A stretch of 9,233 bases of DNA from Solobacterium sp. (GCA_017543025.1 JAFYGX010000153.1:1-9233), one strand, 5' to 3'; counted from the first letter of the stretch, positions 1 to 5,850 are shown. Program-made: numbers and translations. Notes: generated from the sequence alone by a model not told the origin.

Positions 1-1
1 G

Positions 2-388
2 GATCTGACTGTTGGAGAACAGCTGACGCTGGACGGGAAGCAGGCTGAGGTGTTTGTCCGTGCGAGAAAGGGGACTTCCGATCCGACCAATGCGAAGCGG
101 ATGGAACGGCAGCGGGAGTATCTGAACGGGTTTATTACGAAAGCCGACAGTCTTGGAACACAGGAAGTACTGAATATTTACGATAATATGATGGACTATG
201 TTGTTACAAACATCGGTTCCGGAACGTTTGCGAATATGCTTGAAGTATGCCGGGATTATCAGCAGCTTGAACCGGTTACGATCAAGGGCGAAACAGTAAT
301 TGAAAAAGGGTATGAAGCGTTTTATATGGACAGTATCAATCGGGTGGAAACAGCGCTTGAACTGTTCTATCGTGTAAATGAGGGTTGA
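2..388 (+). CDS. LCP (LytR-CpsA-Psr) family protein, C-terminal part
   Basis: This is the 3' end of a gene that enters from the left edge; 128 codons in the frame of base 2 remain before the TGA. The visible part contains the end of an LCP catalytic domain: a VTL/LTLDGKQAEVFVRARKG-like strand (visible residues 8-24) followed by a D-x-x-N-x-x-R-x-x-RQ helix (residues 27-37), the conserved arginine-rich segment that contacts the pyrophosphate lipid in this family. LCP enzymes sit in the membrane with an external domain and transfer undecaprenyl-linked glycopolymers (teichoic acid, capsule) to peptidoglycan. The frame is open through the left edge, so an internal GTG at 50 is not the real start. 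The next gene begins 3 nt after the stop, so the two are probably co-transcribed and coupled. The family call is fairly secure; the polymer substrate is unknown. Confidence 0.88.
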   Translation, partial: DLTVGEQLTLDGKQAEVFVRARKGTSDPTNAKRMERQREYLNGFITKADSLGTQEVLNIYDNMMDYVVTNIGSGTFANMLEVCRDYQQLEPVTIKGETVIEKGYEAFYMDSINRVETALELFYRVNEG

Positions 389-391
389 AAC

Positions 392-1222
392 ATGACAACG
401 AATATCAAAACAGTGAATACATTGCAGGATGACAGGGGAGAAGTGGTTCAGAATCCGATCGTTGTTGCGCCGGCAACAGCTGTGCTGCAGCAGAGACAGC
501 CGGCAAACGACGTGGTCGAAATCGACCTTCTGGAGCTGATGTATCTTCTCTGGGATAAGATCATCTTTATCATTATCGCTTTTATCATCGGTGCAGCCGG
601 GGCGTTTCTCTATACAAAGTATATGGTGACGCCGCTGTATTCGGCGACTGCGAGAATGTACATTATGTCTTCTTCCAGCAATTCGGTTGTAAACCTGTCT
701 GACCTTCAGATTTCCAATAATCTGCGAAGCGACTACCGGGTACTTCTGACTAGCCGCCCAATTCTGGAAAAGGTCATCACATCGCTGGACCTGCCGTACA
801 ATTACGGTCAGCTTTCGGGAATGGTCAATATCTCCAACCCGAGTGATACGCGAATTCTGGATGTCAAGGTCACGACACCGAACCCGCAGCAGTCTGCCGA
901 TATTGCGAATGAGCTGGTGAAGCAGGGGCAGAAGGATCTGCCGGTAATCATGAAAACGGAAGAACCGAGCATTTTTGAAAATGCGACTGTTCCGCTTTCA
1001 AAGAGCAGCCCGAGCTTTACAAGAAATATTGCGATCGGCGGTCTGGCTGTCGCAATGCTGTATTGTGCGATCGTGATATTTCTGCATATTACAAATGATA
1101 CGATTACAACTCCGGATGATGTATTCCGCGTGCTTGGAGTACAGCCGCTTGCGACAATTCCCGAAGGAGATCTGTCCGACTACAACAAGCAGTCGAAAAA
1201 GAAAAAGAAGAAACGGAAATAA
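392..1222 (+). CDS. Wzz/CpsC-type polysaccharide chain-length determinant and tyrosine-kinase modulator
   Basis: A 276-residue membrane protein with the Wzz/CpsC layout. It has a cytoplasmic N-terminus with an EIDLLELMYLLWDK lead-in (residues 43-56), TM1 at about 57-75, an extracellular loop of about 135 residues, TM2 at about 212-232 preceded by Pro/Ser residues, and a C-terminal segment TPDDVFRVLGVQPLATIPEGD (about 240-260) typical just after TM2. In the family this cytoplasmic tail activates the partner BY-kinase and the protein sets polymer length or export. It ends in an unusual KQSKKKKKKRK tail. The ribosome binding site GAGGG (380-384) lies inside the end of the upstream LCP gene, 7 nt before the ATG. 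The stop is a tandem TAA-TGA. The cognate kinase follows after 145 nt. It has no fused kinase domain, as expected for the split Gram-positive type. Confidence 0.9.
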   Translation: MTTNIKTVNTLQDDRGEVVQNPIVVAPATAVLQQRQPANDVVEIDLLELMYLLWDKIIFIIIAFIIGAAGAFLYTKYMVTPLYSATARMYIMSSSSNSVVNLSDLQISNNLRSDYRVLLTSRPILEKVITSLDLPYNYGQLSGMVNISNPSDTRILDVKVTTPNPQQSADIANELVKQGQKDLPVIMKTEEPSIFENATVPLSKSSPSFTRNIAIGGLAVAMLYCAIVIFLHITNDTITTPDDVFRVLGVQPLATIPEGDLSDYNKQSKKKKKKRK

Positions 1223-1367
1223 TGACATTCTGTCTGTTCACAGCGGAATCCGGCCGGTAAGTCCTGTATCTGGATGATGCCGGCAGAGGGTTCAATCGAA
1301 CAGCGTCTGCGGGAGATGAATGTGCTTCTGCAGAAGGAATGATTAGAAAGCGAACAATAGGTGAGAC
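1223..1367. other. 145-bp gap between the CpsC-like and CpsD-like genes
   Basis: There is no terminator hairpin with a T-tract and no clear promoter. The frame of the upstream gene stays open beyond its TAA-TGA double stop up to TGA at 1340-1342, but no ribosome binding site precedes the ATG at 1274, so I do not call a gene. A short ORF starting at 1339 (MIRKRTIGET) ends in an ATGA overlap with the kinase start and also lacks a spaced ribosome binding site. Confidence 0.4.
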
Positions 1368-2081
1368 ATGAAGAAAATTGTAATTGAAAATTTACCGGAG
1401 CTGCCTTATTACATTACCGAAGCATTGAACCAGCTGCGTATTTCGCTCAGCTTCTCCGGCCAGGATGTGAAGTCAATCATGGTCACCTCCAGTATGCCGA
1501 ATGAGGGGAAGAGCTTTATTGCAATGCAGCTGTGGAAGATGATCGCAGAAGTCGGAAACCGCGTTGTGATCCTTGACTGCGACCTCCGGAATTCAGAAAT
1601 GCGGTCTAAACTGGGGTTTGAACTGGATGAGGAAATGCCTGGAATCATTCATGGCATTTCCGGACAGGCAGAGCTGGAAGATGTTGTTTATCCAACAAAT
1701 ATTGAAAACGGGTTTCTCGTTCCGGTAGAAATGACGCTCTCAAATCCGAGCAACCTGCTGGAAGGAAGCAGGTTCAGCGAGCTGCTGCAGATGTGCCGGG
1801 AGGAATTTGACTATGTCATTATCGACTCTCCGCCAGTCGGAGCAGTCGCAGATGCCCTGACGATCGGACCGCTTACGGACGGATGTCTGTATGTGATCTG
1901 GAGCGGAAAATCTCAGCGAAAACTGGTGGAGAATTCGATTCAGCTGCTGAAGCGGGCAGATATCCCGCTGCTTGGCGTCGTTCTGAACCGGGCAGATATC
2001 AACCGCAGAAGAAGTTATTATTACCATCAGTATTATCGTTATTCCTACGATTATTACGGCGGCAAAAAACGGAAGCGATAA
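1368..2081 (+). CDS. Bacterial tyrosine kinase (BY-kinase), CpsD/CapB type
   Basis: A 237-residue cytoplasmic P-loop kinase that autophosphorylates on C-terminal tyrosines and controls polysaccharide synthesis with its CpsC partner. Visible motifs are Walker A SSMPNEGKSF (41-50), Walker A' VVILDCDLR (66-74) and Walker B VIIDSPP (150-156). The EALNQLRISLSFS segment (18-30) resembles the family N-terminus. The tail carries nine tyrosines between residues 217 and 230 (YYY, YY, Y, Y, YY) and ends GGKKRKR. The start is fixed by an in-frame TGA at 1362-1364 just upstream. The ribosome binding site AGGTGA (1359-1364) matches the distal half of AAGGAGGTGA, so its apparent closeness to ATG is normal. 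Length matches stand-alone CpsD proteins. The cognate phosphatase (PHP-type CpsB or a low-molecular-weight Tyr phosphatase) is not in the window. Confidence 0.93.
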   Translation: MKKIVIENLPELPYYITEALNQLRISLSFSGQDVKSIMVTSSMPNEGKSFIAMQLWKMIAEVGNRVVILDCDLRNSEMRSKLGFELDEEMPGIIHGISGQAELEDVVYPTNIENGFLVPVEMTLSNPSNLLEGSRFSELLQMCREEFDYVIIDSPPVGAVADALTIGPLTDGCLYVIWSGKSQRKLVENSIQLLKRADIPLLGVVLNRADINRRRSYYYHQYYRYSYDYYGGKKRKR

Positions 2082-2152
2082 CCGGGACATACCGGACAGA
2101 ATTCGGCTGACGCAGAATGGCAGGATAAAACTGGCAGGAGTTTTTAGAGAAA

Positions 2153-2800
2153 ATGAAAAAATGGACTGTGTTTCTGATCACATTACTGATGTGTGGAACA
2201 ATGACAGCGGTGTTTGCGGAAACCGAAGAGCCGGTTACGAGTCACGAAGGTCTGCAGGAACGGAATCCCTACGGGGATAATCCTGCCCTGATGCCTGGAG
2301 GAACGACTGGTACAACCGAAGACGGAAAAAGCTGGATATCACTTGGAGACGGTACCTACCGGGTCCGTCAGACCGGTGAGGTGTTCGATTCGGATCATAA
2401 TCTGATCCGGACGGCAGCAGTCAACCGGGTGGTTGAGGAAACCGTTGTTTTTGAGAAAGATGATGAGAAATGCTTCATCGTATTTATCGGAATTGCCGTT
2501 GACGGCAAACCGGTTGATTCTTCTGATTATATTGCCAGAAGCGGCAGTGTTGTGATTGAACTCGGACAGGATTACGTCGATCAGCTTACGCCGGGAGAAC
2601 ATGTCATGACCTGTTATTTTGTGGATCGCGGCGCTGTGAATGAAACATTCCATGTCGCATTGCGGTCCGGGGGAATGATCAGCACAGCTGAAGGAAGTGA
2701 AGAAACAAAGATGTTCCGGCTGCTTGTGATAGCAGGCGTACTGATCGCGATTGCGGGGATTGGGGTATTTATCAGTTCGTTTATTGGAAACTATCATTGA
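2153..2800 (+). CDS. Uncharacterised exported protein with Ig-like domain and C-terminal membrane anchor
   Basis: I do not recognise this 215-residue protein as a named family. It has a Sec signal peptide (residues 1-22: MKKW start, hydrophobic core, cut probable after VFA), a low-complexity Gly/Thr/Pro linker (about 43-58), then a beta-rich region. Residues about 108-168 read like a bacterial X2/Ig-like surface module: I-x-VDGKPVDSSDY, then GSVVIEL, then YVDQLTPGEHVM, then a final F-x-V strand. A single TM helix (about 188-210) leaves a very short tail, with no LPXTG motif. It should therefore be a type I membrane protein facing the wall. Its ribosome binding site is probably AGGAG at 2136-2140, with a long 12-nt spacing. 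It lies 71 nt after the kinase gene with no terminator between, so it is likely the last gene of the same operon. A role in polysaccharide export or anchoring is inference from position only. Confidence 0.82.
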   Translation: MKKWTVFLITLLMCGTMTAVFAETEEPVTSHEGLQERNPYGDNPALMPGGTTGTTEDGKSWISLGDGTYRVRQTGEVFDSDHNLIRTAAVNRVVEETVVFEKDDEKCFIVFIGIAVDGKPVDSSDYIARSGSVVIELGQDYVDQLTPGEHVMTCYFVDRGAVNETFHVALRSGGMISTAEGSEETKMFRLLVIAGVLIAIAGIGVFISSFIGNYH

Positions 2801-2809
2801 TTCTGAAGA

Positions 2810-2839
2810 AAAGGGCTGAGCGTTTACAGCCCTTTCATT
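2810..2839 (+). terminator. Hairpin at the end of the polysaccharide cassette
   Basis: AAAGGGCTG (2810-2818) pairs perfectly with CAGCCCTTT (2827-2835) around an 8-nt loop, starting 9 nt after the preceding stop codon. The tail TTTCATTA is only modestly T-rich, so termination may be partial or need NusA/Rho help. The position at the end of the operon supports the call. Confidence 0.72.
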
Positions 2840-2914
2840 ATAAAATGAAAGCAGTCAGAATCCGGTCTGCCAGACGCGAACCGGAACCGGTACGCTGTTT
2901 TATGAAAGGAAATT

Positions 2915-4105
2915 ATGCTGTTTCAGAAGAAGCCGAAATACATACTGAAACATAAGAATACCGATGTCCTTACAGGGGAGTTTGACCATAAGGGGCATCA
3001 GTTTCGGCGTGTGTTGGAAGTGATGGATGAACGGCATCTTCCGTGCGGTGTGACATCCGGAAAAAAGTGTCTTGCCACACTGAACAACTGGTTTCTCGGC
3101 AGAGCGATTCCGGACTACCGTGTGGATCTGAAACGTCTGCAGAAACGGCTGGATTTTGAAGATCCGGCTGAACTGCTTGAAGAGGAATATGCGCTGTCGG
3201 TATCGGATCACTACTGGTTAGTTCCGGAAGATGAAGATTTAACGTATGAAGAAGTGAATTTTTATACCCGGAAGTTTGACCAGTACGGGTTTGCACATTC
3301 CATGTTCCGCTCAAACGACTTCTATCCGAGTGAATCCGCAAGACTGACGCCGAACAACACGACTGGCGGATATCACAGAAAATGCTGGGTGTATCACAAT
3401 GGCGTTCTCAGTCTGTATAAAGGAAGCGTCGGGTTTTATCAGCAGGAATGCATCAATGAATGGCTGGCTTCCTTTATTGCCGAACGGCTCGGGTTTTATT
3501 TTGTTCCGTATGATGTCTATACCTATGAAGGGCAGCTGGTAAGCGTGTGTCCGAATTTTCTCAATTTCAGTTTTGAACTGTTCACTGCCGGGCAGGTGAT
3601 CTCAACGCTTGGCCCTGGCACGGAAGAAACATTTGATAATCTCCTGAAGGCGCTGGAACTGAACGGACTGCTTGATGAGAGGCGAAGTCTGGATGAAATC
3701 CTGATTCTTGACTATCTTATGATGAATACGGACAGACACAGTCAGAATATCGGAATTCTTGCGGATGCGGACACAAATCGCTGGGTCGGGCTTGCCCCGG
3801 TGTTCGATACCGGAACCGGATTGGGGTGTTTTGCGCGGACATCTGAACTGGAAGAAATTGAATCCTATAAAAACGGCAGGTTTCTGGAAGAACGTAATTT
3901 CGGTTTTGAACATCTGCTGGAACGGGTTCAGGATCTGCAGCGGTTTGATTTATCCGCTCTGGATGGCGTCGAGGATACATTTGCGGATGTGCTTGCAAAT
4001 TACCGCAGTACAACCGGAATCCCGGACGGAAGAATCGCTGCGCTCAGAGAACTTCTGAGCCGCCGGATTGAAAAATTAAAACAGGCTCAGATGCGTGTGC
4101 TCTGA
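2915..4105 (+). CDS. HipA-like serine/threonine kinase domain protein
   Basis: A 396-residue protein with the HipA/phosphatidylinositol-kinase-like fold. The C-terminal core shows the catalytic loop LDYLMMNTDRHSQNIGIL (265-282; Asn271, Asp273, Asn278), the metal-binding FDTGTGL (297-303), and a Lys in LYKGS (Lys169) that may be the ATP-binding lysine. TTGGYH (149-154) may form the Gly-rich loop. The N-terminal region has ERHLPCG (39-45) and LNNWFLGRAIPDYR (56-69), features I associate with HipA-like proteins of Bacillota rather than with E. coli HipA. Such kinases phosphorylate protein targets; the classical one is glutamyl-tRNA synthetase, but the target here is unknown. The ribosome binding site is AAAGGA (2905-2910), 4 nt from ATG. 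No HipB-type antitoxin gene is adjacent, so a toxin-antitoxin role is unproven. I found no convincing promoter in the 75 bases after the upstream hairpin. Confidence 0.85.
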   Translation: MLFQKKPKYILKHKNTDVLTGEFDHKGHQFRRVLEVMDERHLPCGVTSGKKCLATLNNWFLGRAIPDYRVDLKRLQKRLDFEDPAELLEEEYALSVSDHYWLVPEDEDLTYEEVNFYTRKFDQYGFAHSMFRSNDFYPSESARLTPNNTTGGYHRKCWVYHNGVLSLYKGSVGFYQQECINEWLASFIAERLGFYFVPYDVYTYEGQLVSVCPNFLNFSFELFTAGQVISTLGPGTEETFDNLLKALELNGLLDERRSLDEILILDYLMMNTDRHSQNIGILADADTNRWVGLAPVFDTGTGLGCFARTSELEEIESYKNGRFLEERNFGFEHLLERVQDLQRFDLSALDGVEDTFADVLANYRSTTGIPDGRIAALRELLSRRIEKLKQAQMRVL

Positions 4106-4119
4106 GCCCGTTATATTTT
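4084..4119. terminator. Bidirectional intrinsic terminator between convergent genes
   Basis: GGCTCAGA (4084-4091) pairs with TCTGAGCC (4101-4108). On the plus strand the hairpin is followed by CGTTATATTTT. On the minus strand it is followed by TGTTTTAATTTTT (complement of 4071-4083), a better U-tract. It can serve the kinase gene on plus and the carboxypeptidase gene on minus. The 3' arm contains the kinase stop codon (TGA at 4103-4105), so the whole hairpin overlaps the end of that gene. Confidence 0.82.
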
Positions 4120-4143
4120 CGGATTACTCTGAAGCGCAGCGGT

Positions 4144-5463
4144 TCAGCGGGCAGACCGTTTCTGCATCGCGGCACGCTGCTGTTTTCTGCGTCTGCGTTT
4201 TCTGCGCAGCTTTCTTCTGTGCTGCACCTGAGCAATGCGTATGCAGAATAAAATGATTACGATCACGGTGCCAATGATCGTCCAGAAGAGAACCGGATGA
4301 TTTGTCCGGAACATCCGCACCATTCTGCGGGCATGAGCGAATGAGCTGTACCGGGCAGTGATTCCGGAATAAAGATCCGATTCATAGATCAGCTGTCCGT
4401 CAGCTGTAATCTGCATGAAACCAATCACATCGCCTTCCTGAATCGGCGCAGTCAGTTCTTCCGGAATGTCGCAGGACACTTCGATCACTGCGGTTTTCGG
4501 AAGATCCATCACGACATCCTCCGGTACACTTACAGAAAGGATGGTCTTTTTCTCGGCATCAAGTATCTCGCGCTCCGCCAGCAGCGAAGAGGCGGATGCG
4601 GCGGTTGTCCGGGTGTATGATTCTTCCGCCCAGCGGTAGATCACTCCGGCGTCTTCGATATGTCCGGTACCGGTAGCGCCGCCGGTCACCAGCACCAGAT
4701 GCATGCCGTTGAATTCCGCGTGGGAGAGAAGACATCTGCCGGCCGGATTTGTGAAGCCGGTTTTTCCGCCGAGGAATCCGGGTATCTCAACCGTTCCTTC
4801 TCCGTTATTGATCAAAGGCCAGCTGGTTGAAGTCATTGCAAGGCCGGTTGTTGCGGTATATGATCTGGTGTTCAGAATGTTTCGCAGCAGTTCGTTCTGC
4901 AGTGCGCGGTTCATCAGCAGCGCAAGATCAGCAGGGGTAGAATAGTGATCAGGGTCGTGAAGACCGGTTGGATTGGTGAAATGAGAGCCGGTCATTCCGA
5001 TTTCGGCTGCTTTGGCATTCATCGCTTCAACAAATGCTGGAACCGATCCGCTTACCCGGAATGCGAGCGCATTTGCGGCATCCGCGCCGCTTGGCAGCAG
5101 AAGACCGTAAAGAAGGTCGGTAACCGTAGGGGTTTCTCCCGGCTGAAAACCGGCAACCGAAGCATCTGCTTCAAGCAGTCCTGCCCACATTTCAGGGGTA
5201 ATCAGAACGGTTTCATCCGGATCCTGCAGCGCATCTGCCGAAACAAGGGCGGAGAGTACTTTGGTCAGGGAAGCGGGATACATCCGTTCCTCACCGTTTT
5301 CTGAAATAAGCACCTGCCCGTTATCGATATCCGCAAGCAGAACATAGGTGCTCATGGAATCGGGTGGATTTTCTTCGCGGTAGGGGTATTGCTGCGCTGA
5401 TACAGGCGTGATCAGAACGCACAGAAGCAGAAGGATGAAAACTGTTCTCAGAAAGTTGGACAT
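4144..5463 (-). CDS. D-alanyl-D-alanine carboxypeptidase (PBP5/DacA-DacF family, peptidase S11)
   Basis: This 439-residue penicillin-binding protein removes the terminal D-Ala from peptidoglycan stem peptides outside the membrane. It has a signal peptide at 1-23 (VSA before QQY), the SxxK nucleophile motif Ser65-Leu-Thr-Lys68 in YPASLTKVLSA, and KTG at 234-236 in GGKTGFTNPAG. The second motif, normally SxN, reads Ser125-Gly-Ala127 in LLPSGADAANALA, so the Asn is replaced by Ala. A beta-rich C-terminal domain (about 305-370) matches the PBP5 layout. Instead of the usual amphipathic anchor, it ends with a clear TM helix (about 390-410) and a tail crowded with Arg and Lys. The start is chosen because the signal peptide needs it and no other ATG, GTG or TTG lies nearby in frame. 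There is no ribosome binding site before this ATG (see the promoter). Which dac paralogue it is cannot be told from one window. Confidence 0.94.
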   Translation of the reverse strand: MSNFLRTVFILLLLCVLITPVSAQQYPYREENPPDSMSTYVLLADIDNGQVLISENGEERMYPASLTKVLSALVSADALQDPDETVLITPEMWAGLLEADASVAGFQPGETPTVTDLLYGLLLPSGADAANALAFRVSGSVPAFVEAMNAKAAEIGMTGSHFTNPTGLHDPDHYSTPADLALLMNRALQNELLRNILNTRSYTATTGLAMTSTSWPLINNGEGTVEIPGFLGGKTGFTNPAGRCLLSHAEFNGMHLVLVTGGATGTGHIEDAGVIYRWAEESYTRTTAASASSLLAEREILDAEKKTILSVSVPEDVVMDLPKTAVIEVSCDIPEELTAPIQEGDVIGFMQITADGQLIYESDLYSGITARYSSFAHARRMVRMFRTNHPVLFWTIIGTVIVIILFCIRIAQVQHRRKLRRKRRRRKQQRAAMQKRSAR

Positions 5464-5469
5464 AGAGGG

Positions 5470-5478
5470 ATTATACCA
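5470..5478 (-). promoter_or_regulatory. Extended -10 promoter for the D-Ala-D-Ala carboxypeptidase gene, probably leaderless
   Basis: Read on the minus strand, TGGTATAAT (5478 to 5470) is a perfect extended -10 element. Only 6 bases (CCCTCT) separate it from the ATG at 5463, so a start point 6-8 nt downstream would fall at or next to the A of the ATG. No Shine-Dalgarno sequence is present. The -35 region (about 5493-5498) has no TTGACA-like match, which an extended -10 can tolerate. Confidence 0.7.
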
Positions 5479-5491
5479 GAAACATGCGCCA

Positions 5492-5520
5492 TTGAATTCG
5501 GGAAATCGAGAGGCTATAAT
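5492..5520 (+). promoter_or_regulatory. Sigma-A type promoter for yneF
   Basis: The -35 TTGAAT (5492-5497) and -10 TATAAT (5515-5520) are separated by exactly 17 bp. The expected start is near 5527, leaving a leader of about 24 nt before the ATG at 5551 that contains AAGGATAGGG (5533-5542) as ribosome binding site. The -35 overlaps the -35 zone of the divergent carboxypeptidase promoter. Confidence 0.8.
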
Positions 5521-5526
5521 AGCCTC
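5510..5526. repeat. Perfect inverted repeat enclosing the yneF -10 box
   Basis: GAGGCTA (5510-5516), TAA, TAGCCTC (5520-5526) is a perfect 7-bp-arm palindrome with a 3-nt centre and contains TATAAT. It ends at the predicted transcription start. It could be an operator or chance; the arms are too short and lack a T-tract to act as a terminator. Confidence 0.6.
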
Positions 5527-5550
5527 ATTGAAAAGGATAGGGTTTAGAAT

Positions 5551-5769
5551 ATGACAGAATTCTGGTCTTCATTATTATGGTTCGTACTCGGAGGCGTGAT
5601 CGGCGCAGCCATCAGCTTCTATTTCACGCGGAGAGCGTTTGAAAAACAGATTAAGGAAAATCCTCCGATCACAGAAAAACAGATTCGTGCAATGTTCCTG
5701 CAGATGGGAAGAAAGCCGAGTGAGGCACAGATCAAAGCAGTAATGAAGTCAATGGGACAGGGAAAATAA
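5551..5769 (+). CDS. yneF: YneF family (UPF0154) small membrane protein
   Basis: A 72-residue protein with one N-terminal TM helix (about 6-26, Gly-rich VLGGVIGAAISF), a basic FTRRAFEKQIKE stretch, and the family signature NPPITEKQIRAMFLQMGRKPSE (about 37-58) followed by QIKAVMKSMG. Length and layout match B. subtilis YneF. The biochemical role of the family is not known to me; it is widely found in Bacillota. The gene has its own promoter and terminator, so it appears to be monocistronic, and it is divergent from the carboxypeptidase gene. Confidence 0.93.
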   Translation: MTEFWSSLLWFVLGGVIGAAISFYFTRRAFEKQIKENPPITEKQIRAMFLQMGRKPSEAQIKAVMKSMGQGK

Positions 5770-5797
5770 AACCGGAAGACAAAAATCCGGTTTTTTT
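5768..5797 (+). terminator. Strong intrinsic terminator of yneF
   Basis: AAAACCGGA (5768-5776) pairs with TCCGGTTTT (5786-5794) around a 9-nt A-rich loop and runs into a T-tract to 5797. It begins within the yneF stop codon. It insulates the following oxidoreductase gene from yneF transcription. Confidence 0.92.
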
Positions 5798-5818
5798 ACG
5801 CCCCAAACCTATGAAAAT

Positions 5819-5838
5819 ATGTAAAAAAACGCTTACAT
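5819..5838. promoter_or_regulatory. Dyad with cre-like (CcpA) half, upstream of the pyruvate oxidoreductase gene
   Basis: ATGTAA (5819-5824) and TTACAT (5833-5838) form a dyad with an 8-bp centre. On the minus strand it reads ATGTAAGCGTTTTTT, which fits the loose catabolite-responsive element WTGNAANCGNWNNCW at every fixed position except the final C. It covers the place where a -35 box should lie relative to TATAAT at 5845, so a bound regulator would block or assist RNA polymerase. Rex (TTGTTAA-N4-TTAACAA) and Crp-type (TGTGA-N6-TCACA) spacings fit less well. Confidence 0.4.
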
Positions 5839-5844
5839 TTGGTT

Positions 5845-5850
5845 TATAAT
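5845..5850 (+). promoter_or_regulatory. -10 box of the pyruvate oxidoreductase promoter
   Basis: TATAAT is followed by an AT-rich TTAACAAGTA, giving a predicted start near 5857 and a 5' leader of about 20 nt. No good -35 lies 16-18 bp upstream (that region reads GTAAAAA), which may mean dependence on an activator or on the overlapping dyad. The AT-rich A-tract could act as an UP-like element. Confidence 0.65.

Noticed and set aside
50..388. A 112-codon gene starting at GTG 50
   Set aside because: The frame is open to the left edge and the LCP domain is already under way before position 50, so this is an internal codon of a truncated gene.
2339..2797. A 152-codon minus-strand open frame opposite the unknown exported protein
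   Set aside because: The plus-strand gene has a signal peptide, a TM anchor and a plausible ribosome binding site; the antisense translation shows nothing recognisable.
2823..2846. TTTACA with TATAAA/TAAAAT as a promoter for the HipA-like gene
   Set aside because: The spacing is 10-12 bp, too short for a sigma-A promoter, and TTTACA is in the terminator loop.
4945..5304. A 119-codon plus-strand open frame opposite the carboxypeptidase gene
   Set aside because: The carboxypeptidase has SxxK and KTG motifs in the right order; this is its shadow.
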